The notes under the pieces: generated by a model
Databases searched by the model: none
Seen by the model: only the letters and a program-made list of their open reading frames with translations
What the model was told of the DNA's origin: nothing
NCBI GenBank assembly: GCA_024305405.1
Contig: JAKNDB010000079.1
Span: 434,001-498,000, forward strand
DNA: 64,000 nt
Direction: 5' to 3'
From: Dirofilaria immitis
Taxonomy: Eukaryota; Nematoda; Chromadorea; Rhabditida; Onchocercidae
Shown here: one piece after another, positions 57,266 through 64,000 of the stretch
How the letters are laid out: each line of letters begins with the position of its first letter
Position numbering within the stretch: the stretch's first letter is position 1
Made by a program: the position numbers and the translations under genes

Positions 57266-57652
57266 CAAATATATTTAAAAAGAAATAACAATAAATCTAC
57301 ATGTATATATATATACTATTAAAAATATAACATAAATTGATTTATTTTGAATGAAATAACAAACAATAAAAACATAATATTTAATTTAACTTAACATTTT
57401 TTTTCTTTCATTATACAAAACCAATGATAATAGATGATAAATTGTTTTTCTTTTTCTCTTTTTTATTAATATTTTGCTATATTCATCCAATATTTTGCCA
57501 AAATCATAAATCAGTGATATATTGACTATTCTTCTGCTTTTGCAAACAAATTTTTTTTCGAATTACGAAATTTTCTATTTTTCATTACTGCAAAAGTCTA
57601 AAGCATCAAAAATCACTTTTCTTTCTTCCCCACATAAAATACGCCCATACCC

Positions 57653-57756
57653 ACATATATATATATATATACATACACATACAAACATACATATACATAC
57701 ACATACACATACACACATATACATATACATACACATACACACATACATATACATAT
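57653..57756. repeat. Mixed TA/CA (purine-pyrimidine alternating) microsatellite
   Basis: An initial (at)n run passes into catacacatacacatatacata-type repeats. Strict purine-pyrimidine alternation makes it a Z-DNA candidate. Confidence 0.9.
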
Positions 57757-57889
57757 CACAAATTTTCTCCTTTTCTCCATTTGTTTATTTCGTCCCTCTT
57801 TTAACAGAGAAATTTTTGGTCGATTGTCACAAACGGGATAGATAATTAGAGAGAGGTCTCCGTAGTGGGAATAAATAGATCAAATGTTG

Positions 57890-57919
57890 TAGTACTAGTA
57901 CTAGTACTACTACTAGTAG
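57890..57919. repeat. (GTACTA)n-like palindromic short repeat
   Basis: The run agtactagtactagtactactactagta reads almost the same on both strands because actagt and agtact are palindromic. Short, but unusual in its surroundings. Confidence 0.75.
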
Positions 57920-58054
57920 AAAAGTTAATGAAAGCAATCATTTGATTTTTTTGTCTGCCGGTCGATTTTTCTTTTTTAAATCTTTAGTTGACTTAATTTT
58001 GTTTAATCTACAAATTATCTTATCATCCCTCATCTTTATCATCATTATCAGCTT

Positions 58055-58066
58055 TATCATTTTGCA

Positions 58067-58101
<35 letters not shown>

Positions 58102-58860
58102 CAATTTAAAGATAGGGCAAATATAATTGAATGAGGTAAATATGAAGTATACAGGAAATCTTATCACGAAAAATGAGCAGCCTAATTTGATGTTCATCCT
58201 GCATTCAAGTTTATTATTATTATCATTACCGTCACTATCCTTATCCTTATCATTAATATCATTTTGCACACACATATATCAATTTGGTGATCGATAAATT
58301 GATTGAATGGAATAGACGAGAAAGAGTAAATAATTGAATGGAATAAATAAGAAAGGTAAATAGTTGAATGAGATATAGAATGAAAAAGGTAAATAGGTGA
58401 ATAAGATTAAAGGAAGATGGAAAAAATATATAAATCTTATAAAAATAAATAATCGGTTCAATTTTTGTTACACTTATAAACTCTATTTAATATCTTCTCA
58501 TCACTATCATTATCTTAATCTTATCATTATCATCATTTGACATATATATACATATGCACATATATAATTAAATCAAATTAAATGCCAAGAAATGGTTGAA
58601 TGAGATAAATAAGAAAGATAAATAATTGAAATGGGATAGCTTGATGAGAAAGGTAAATAGCTGGATGAGATAAAATGAAAAACAAATAATATAAATCTTG
58701 TCATTAAAAAAAATGAATAATCGAAATTTAATATTCAATTTTTGTTCAATTTATAAATTCTCTTTATATTTATTATCATTATCATCATCGTCATCGCCAT
58801 CATTATCATTATCATCCTTATCATCAACATATGTATTCTTAACATATACATGTCAATCAA
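58055..58860. repeat. Degenerate minisatellite, about 300-bp unit, three copies
   Basis: Units start near 58055, 58258 and 58545. Each follows the same order: (1) 'tcattatc..tt.tcat' pyrimidine-rich block, (2) 'acatatata' run, (3) 'caattaaa..ga..gg' block, (4) several 'gataaataagaaaggtaaatagttgaatga' subrepeats, (5) 'ataaatctt..ata..aat'. The subrepeat also occurs in tandem inside units. No coding potential. Confidence 0.65.
58066..58101. repeat. (AT)n microsatellite
   Basis: Alternating AT with one g interruption near 58092. Confidence 0.9.
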
Positions 58861-58900
58861 AAAGACAGGATAAATAGTTAAGTGAGATAAAATGAGAAGC

Positions 58901-58935
58901 AAAATAATAATAATGATAATAATAATAATAATAGC

Positions 58936-58981
<46 letters not shown>

Positions 58982-58995
58982 TAATAATAATGATG

Positions 58996-59029
<34 letters not shown>

Positions 59030-59115
59030 TAATAATGTTAATAACAATAATAATGATAATAATAGTGATAATGATGATAATGGTAGTAGTAATGACAGTG
59101 ATAGTGATAATAATG
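58901..59115. repeat. (AAT)n microsatellite with tga/cag interruptions
   Basis: About 215 bp of aataat repeats with scattered tgat, caat and gtagt variants. It has the opposite strand bias to the ATT array at 57.0-57.3 kb, so the two arrays are inverted relative to each other. Confidence 0.95.
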
Positions 59116-59729
59116 ATATCTTATCACAGATATATTCTTAAAATAGGTTTCATAAAATGATAATATGATATCATTTACGAATGGATCATCTTTCTTTTCA
59201 TCATTTATAAACATTGTATTATAAATCTATTCCATTTCAATATCTTATTTCATCCATTTCCATTCAAACAACAAAACTTTTTGATTCTTATCATCTTTTT
59301 CATTAAAATTATTTCATTAACTTTTAATATAAAATCAAAAAAAATTCCATAAGTTATATCGTAGCAATAAATTATTCGTCAAATCCATTTCCAATATTTT
59401 TATACTAAATAATTAATCAGTTATGACACATTCAAATGCCAAAAAAAAGCAAACAATAATGGAAATGTTTTTACTACATGTAAATTTTATAAAAATTTTT
59501 ATTTAACCATAACATATATAGTATATATATGTGTGTGTATGTTATCGATTGATCGAAAAAATGATTACAGTTGTCAAATTTTTGCAATTAAATGGAAAAA
59601 TTAAATAGTAAAATTATATAGATAATTCAATAAGTCTTTTTCTAGAATCCACGATATTTTTAATGAAAGAATATTTTCGCTTTTTAAGAATCATTATCTC
59701 CATCATCATTATCATCAATAGGAGAAAAT

Positions 59730-59764
59730 GGGAGGAGGGGGAAGAGGGAGGGAGGGGGCAGGGG
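59730..59764 (+). other. G-quadruplex-type tract
   Basis: Six G-runs of 3-5 Gs are separated by 1-4 nt loops on the plus strand (ggg, ggggg, ggg, ggg, ggggg, gggg). This satisfies the usual G3+ N1-7 G-quadruplex pattern with spare runs, in otherwise very AT-rich DNA. Confidence 0.7.
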
Positions 59765-61201
59765 AAAAAAATTGTCATTATGAATTTGAAAAATGTAGGA
59801 GGAAGAAAAAAAGGTTGGGAAAGGTTACAATTAGCTATTTTGAAAAGAAAAATTTCATATTATTATTTTCCACTTTCGCTTTCCCGATTTATATCATATT
59901 GATGTGCTATTATTGTTGTTGCTATTGTTGTTGTTGTTATTTATTGTTAATGCCATCCGTAACAAATTCAAATATTACAAATGCATACGGGTTGCCGATG
60001 ATAACATGTATCGTCGATTAATTAATGTTATTTGCATTTTACCTTGTTTTCGAGAAAAGTTTTATTTATTATTTCAGCAAAATCATAATCGATTGATTGA
60101 TTTGTAAACGACGAAACGAAATAAATTCATTCGATTGATTTTGCTATAAAAACGATAGATTATTACAAGGAATTTTGTCATAACAAATTATAAAGGATAA
60201 ATTTTGCCATAAAAAGTAATTTTAAATAATTCTAATGCTATCAAATAGTTTAATTAATTCATATTACTTTTTTTATCAAATATTTTTTGTTCTCCTAATA
60301 ATATAATTAATTGGTGGAACTAACAATACAGTAAGATGAGTTGATCAAAAATATTTTAGTTGATTATCAATTTATCCGCTTCAGTTGGCTTGGTTTTTTT
60401 GAATAATTTTTAAATAAATTCCAAAATAAGACAAGCTATAATTGAAATTGGAAAAAAGCAGATCAATAGCGAATTAAGTAAATAATTAATCAAAAATACG
60501 AATTTGTTAAGTAATAAAGAATTTTCAGAATAGGTAATTAATGGAGCAAATAATAAGAAATATAAATAAAAAATTTGCAAAATAGATTAATTACGATTCG
60601 AAATTGAAAAGTTTTTGATCAAATAACAATGAACGAATTATTGATTAAAATAATTGATTAAGCAGAAGTAAAGAGAAAATTTGTTTAAAAAGAAAAGGAA
60701 AGAAAAAGTTATCGAAATTTCAGGTTATTGTTTGTAACTGTTGTCAGATTATGACTTCAGAAGATAGCGATGATTGTAAACATACAACATATTTTATCTG
60801 TTTACCAGATATTTGGCTACCGTTTGATAAGTTTGTTTTTGTTTTCGTTTTTCCTTTTTTTTAATTAACGATTTTATTTTATTTTTATTTATTTATTTTT
60901 GTAAAAGTATTCGGACAAAGAAAATTTACTGCAAGATAATTAGCAAAATAGAAGCGAATATCTAATCATTTGTTATCATTGTTATTATCATTATTGTAGA
61001 ATAATATTTGGTAAAATTTTTCAATTTATTTTCTTTTTAGATTAAAAAAATGAAATGAAAAATAAGTACAAACAAAAATGATACGCTAATTATTGATTTA
61101 TGCTTATTATCGATTTTTAGTTTCGACTTACTTCTGTCGTAACAAATTCAAATTAACTCATCCAAAATTCCAAGTTTAAACTATTCAATTCTTTTTGTTA
61201 G

Positions 61202-61453
61202 ACTCTCAGTAACTTTTTCATCACTTTGTTTTAATGCTTTTAATGAGATCTTTCTCATCATGTCATATCATTTCGTAATTATCATTTTCAATAAAAATTC
61301 TCCTAGCGACAAGGTATCAGTGATTTATTATTTACCAAATTCCAATCATGATTTTCAATGAAAATTATCACATCGTTAAGCTGTCAGTGATTTTTTATCA
61401 CTATGATTTAATGCTTCGATGAGATTTTTTCTTATCAATGTCAGATCATTTCG
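61202..61453. repeat. Diverged direct duplication, about 178-bp period
   Basis: Segments at about 61202-61278 and 61380-61453 share 'ctcagt.a.ttttt.atcact.tg.tttaatgctt' and 'atgtcatatcatttcg'. A 'ttttcaat.aaaatt.tc' block recurs between and after them. Confidence 0.5.
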
Positions 61454-63595
61454 AATTTACAAGCTTATCAAATGTTAATGACCATTTTTAATAAAAATTA
61501 TCAAAGTCAGTCGAGAATGTTAATTTCAATTGGAAATGTAGCGGAATTATTCACAAAATGAAAATTAAAAAACGAGGGAATCATTCATATGTGATCAGTT
61601 GATTCTTGCAATCATACCGATCATTTATGCTTTATTATTTTTCTTACTGATAAAAAAAAGCTCTTTCTTTTTGCAAAAGAAAAATTATTCTCGAAAGATT
61701 TAAAAATCAACTATAAGTCAATTGATTGATTTGTTTTTGTATCAGTTGAAGAAGTATTTCTTTTCTTTTTATTAAGTTATCAGAAATCATTAGCGATAAG
61801 ATAAAACATCTGTTCAATTGTTTTCTTTTCAATCTTACTGAATTTTCAACGTAATTTTAAAGTAGAAGATTTAAAATTAATTGGATAATTGTTATTGCTG
61901 AACAAAAATTATGACTTGAAGTCAAAGGTCGAATAGAATAAAATTTGTTGTTCTTCTCATTTCGTCGAAATAGAATGGCATATTTTTCTTTAACTATTGA
62001 CATTTATTGATATCTTTACCACTTGATGCAAAATTTATTACTATTGTTTTCTTTCTTTTTTCATCTGTTTAGAATATAATTGTAAGCAAGTGAGTTTTTT
62101 TGCATTTTGTTTGTTTGGAAATCAGCCAATACTGTAAAAGATTTTTGCATATTTTATTTTTAATATAAAATTCAATTTGGCGTATATTATTTATTTAATT
62201 GAATTTGAAATTATTGTATTATTTAATCGAAGAAAATTTACATTTATTCTACGTTTCTTTTTATCCATTGATTGAAAAGTGCAAAATATTTTAGATTAAA
62301 GAAATTCTTAGATTTTTCGAAATTAATTTAATTCTAATAATTCCTTTTAGATTTTAATTTTATGAGAAGTTTTAATCATGTCTTCAATTTGCCAAATTTA
62401 ATTTGATAAAATTTGAGAAGGAAGAAAAATTGTAACTAACTAAGTGGGAATGTCTTTTAAATTAAAAATTAAAGATCAAAAATTCAGAATTAATCAAGCA
62501 TAAAAGTTTGTTGTTCGTTAAAACTGTTAGTGTTTTCTCTTATCAAATTTTATCATACTAAGTGGCAATAAACGGAAGTATGATTAAAATTTCCGATAAA
62601 AATTAAATGATAGAAGAAAAATCAGAATTTTTCGATAAATTATTGCCATATAAAATGATGATTGTACCAGAGGAATCTTAATCATTTATTATGTCTTTAT
62701 CAAGCATGAAATGATAAAACGGTAGCTTATCATTGAGATAAATTTTATATCAATTTCATTTAACATTCTGCATCCAATAGTTTTTCATGTATTTATTATC
62801 CGAATAATATTGCCTATTCTGTTTGAAATTTATTTGTTGTTTAGCAAAATTACAGAGACCAAAGATGATAAAATTATTTGAGGAATTTTTGATCCTTTTC
62901 TCTTCTTTTTTTCCTCAACCAAATAACAATCCATTTGTTTAGGTAATAAAGGCTAAAAATAGATTGTTTACAAAATGTAGATAAATTTAAAATCAACAAA
63001 TGCAGAAATCAGCAAAAAATTTCCATTTACATGATAGGATTAAAATTTGGTTGGGAATTTTCAGGTTTACAATTTTAAAAATTTTCGAATTTCACAATTG
63101 AAGTAATTTCAAGTTTACGATCAAAATAAATTTCGAATTTTACTATGAAAATTCCAAGTTTATAATTAAAATAAATTTCTAAATTTACAACTTCATAATA
63201 AATAAAATAAAGGATTTATCAGTTGAATTTCATTCCATTCAAATAAATTAACAAATTCATAAAAGAGATTGATAATCAGTTTTGGTTGTCATTGTTATCA
63301 GTATTATCAGTGATATTTTGGCTGCATGTCAATTGTGCCTGCTGTTTTTCTTGAAATATACTGAAATTACACTGATGGTATTAATTGTTTAGATAATAAA
63401 TTGAAAAACTAGTTAAAATAGCTCCTTTATTTAGATAACATTTTAAGAACTTCGGAAAAATTTTACGAGTTGTTTATTTTGAAATTGCAATAAGACGATA
63501 AAATTTTGCAGATGAGATAAATTAGTATTGTAATATCTTTCATGATATTTGAAATAACATAAATTCGATAGTCATGTTTATGAATATATATATAT

Positions 63596-63863
63596 CGATT
63601 GTATTTATATATCTGAAAATGAAGGGATATGAAAAAGATATAAAGAAATTTATAACAAGTGAATATTTGGCTTTGCAAAAGCTTTCTAAGAAAAGGAACT
63701 TTATCAAATATAAACGATCATTAAGTTGATTTTATAAGCTAAATTACAGCAAATTGAATTAAATATTATATTATGACGTCAATTTAATTATTAGCGAAAA
63801 TCGATTGTATTTATATACCTGAAAATGAAGAAATATGAAGAAAATATAGAGAAATTTAAAATT
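63596..63863. repeat. Direct duplication of about 60 bp, copies about 208 bp apart
   Basis: Copies at about 63596-63655 and 63800-63863 share 'atcgattgtatttatat' followed by 'ctgaaaatgaag.gatatgaa..agatata.agaaattta'. High identity suggests recent origin. Confidence 0.65.
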
Positions 63864-64000
63864 GCATAAAAATTGTTGTTATTTTTCTTTTCTTACTTCA
63901 AAATTTATTAAATACTTTTAATTGCTTAGGAAATGCTAAATTGGAGAAAAAGTATATTTCGATTTTTTTAAAAATATTTTTATTTTCAACTTTGTAATTA

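Noticed and set aside
58853..59047. Minus-strand frame with poly-Leu/poly-Tyr resembling a membrane protein
   Set aside because: Translation of the AAT repeat in other frames.

Overview
The window is AT-rich eukaryotic nuclear DNA. Its multi-exon genes have GT-AG introns of roughly 50 bp to several kb. In several genes a 3' splice acceptor sits 0 to about 25 nt upstream of the start ATG, as expected for spliced-leader trans-splicing. Together with the divergence of the proteins, this points to a nematode, most likely a spirurid/filarial (clade III) species; the species assignment is inference. All proteins recognised with confidence are conserved single-copy housekeeping genes. I see no rRNA, convincing tRNA, CRISPR array, transposase or viral gene. 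Layout: 1-2.7 kb is non-coding with degenerate repeats. 2.7-6.3 kb (-) is an hnRNP M/MYEF2-like protein with three RRMs. 7.4-10.1 kb (+) is a C9orf78/TLS1-like splicing factor. 10.9-11.8 kb (+) is a CALML4-like EF-hand protein, frame-broken. 12.4-16.8 kb (-) is GPAA1, a GPI transamidase subunit, with a small unidentified gene ending only 49 bp upstream of it. 18.8-21.4 kb (-) is a ZDHHC3/7-type DHHC palmitoyltransferase. 22.8-26.4 kb (+) is UBR7. 28.4-31.4 kb (+) is PIGU, a second GPI transamidase subunit. 32.4-38.2 kb (-) is COG1, a Golgi tether subunit. 39.2-41.4 kb (-) is TXNL1, a thioredoxin plus PITH protein. 43.5-52.4 kb (-) is a CIN85/CD2AP-family SH3 adaptor with a capping-protein-interaction (CPI) motif. 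52.4-64 kb has no supportable gene and is full of microsatellites, degenerate minisatellites and a G-quadruplex-type tract. Function: five of the genes act along the ER-Golgi-membrane route. GPAA1 and PIGU are partners in one ER complex that attaches GPI anchors, ZDHHC3/7 palmitoylates proteins at the Golgi, COG1 belongs to the Golgi tether, and CIN85/CD2AP links endocytosis to actin capping. The rest serve RNA processing (hnRNP M, TLS1), ubiquitin signalling (UBR7) and redox/proteasome biology (TXNL1). The most important technical observation: at least nine exons contain a clean one-base frame break inside or next to an A/T homopolymer, and nearly all are cured by adding one base to the run. 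This affects CALML4, ZDHHC, UBR7, PIGU, TXNL1 and CIN85/CD2AP, and perhaps the GPAA1 start. It looks like systematic homopolymer shortening in a long-read assembly rather than biology, and automatic gene models here will be truncated. I found no convincing undescribed biological system. The best biological leads are the nearby pair of GPI transamidase subunits, the CPI motif in a two-SH3 adaptor, a phase-compatible cassette exon next to a ratchet-type splice site, and the 49 bp gene-to-gene spacing upstream of GPAA1.
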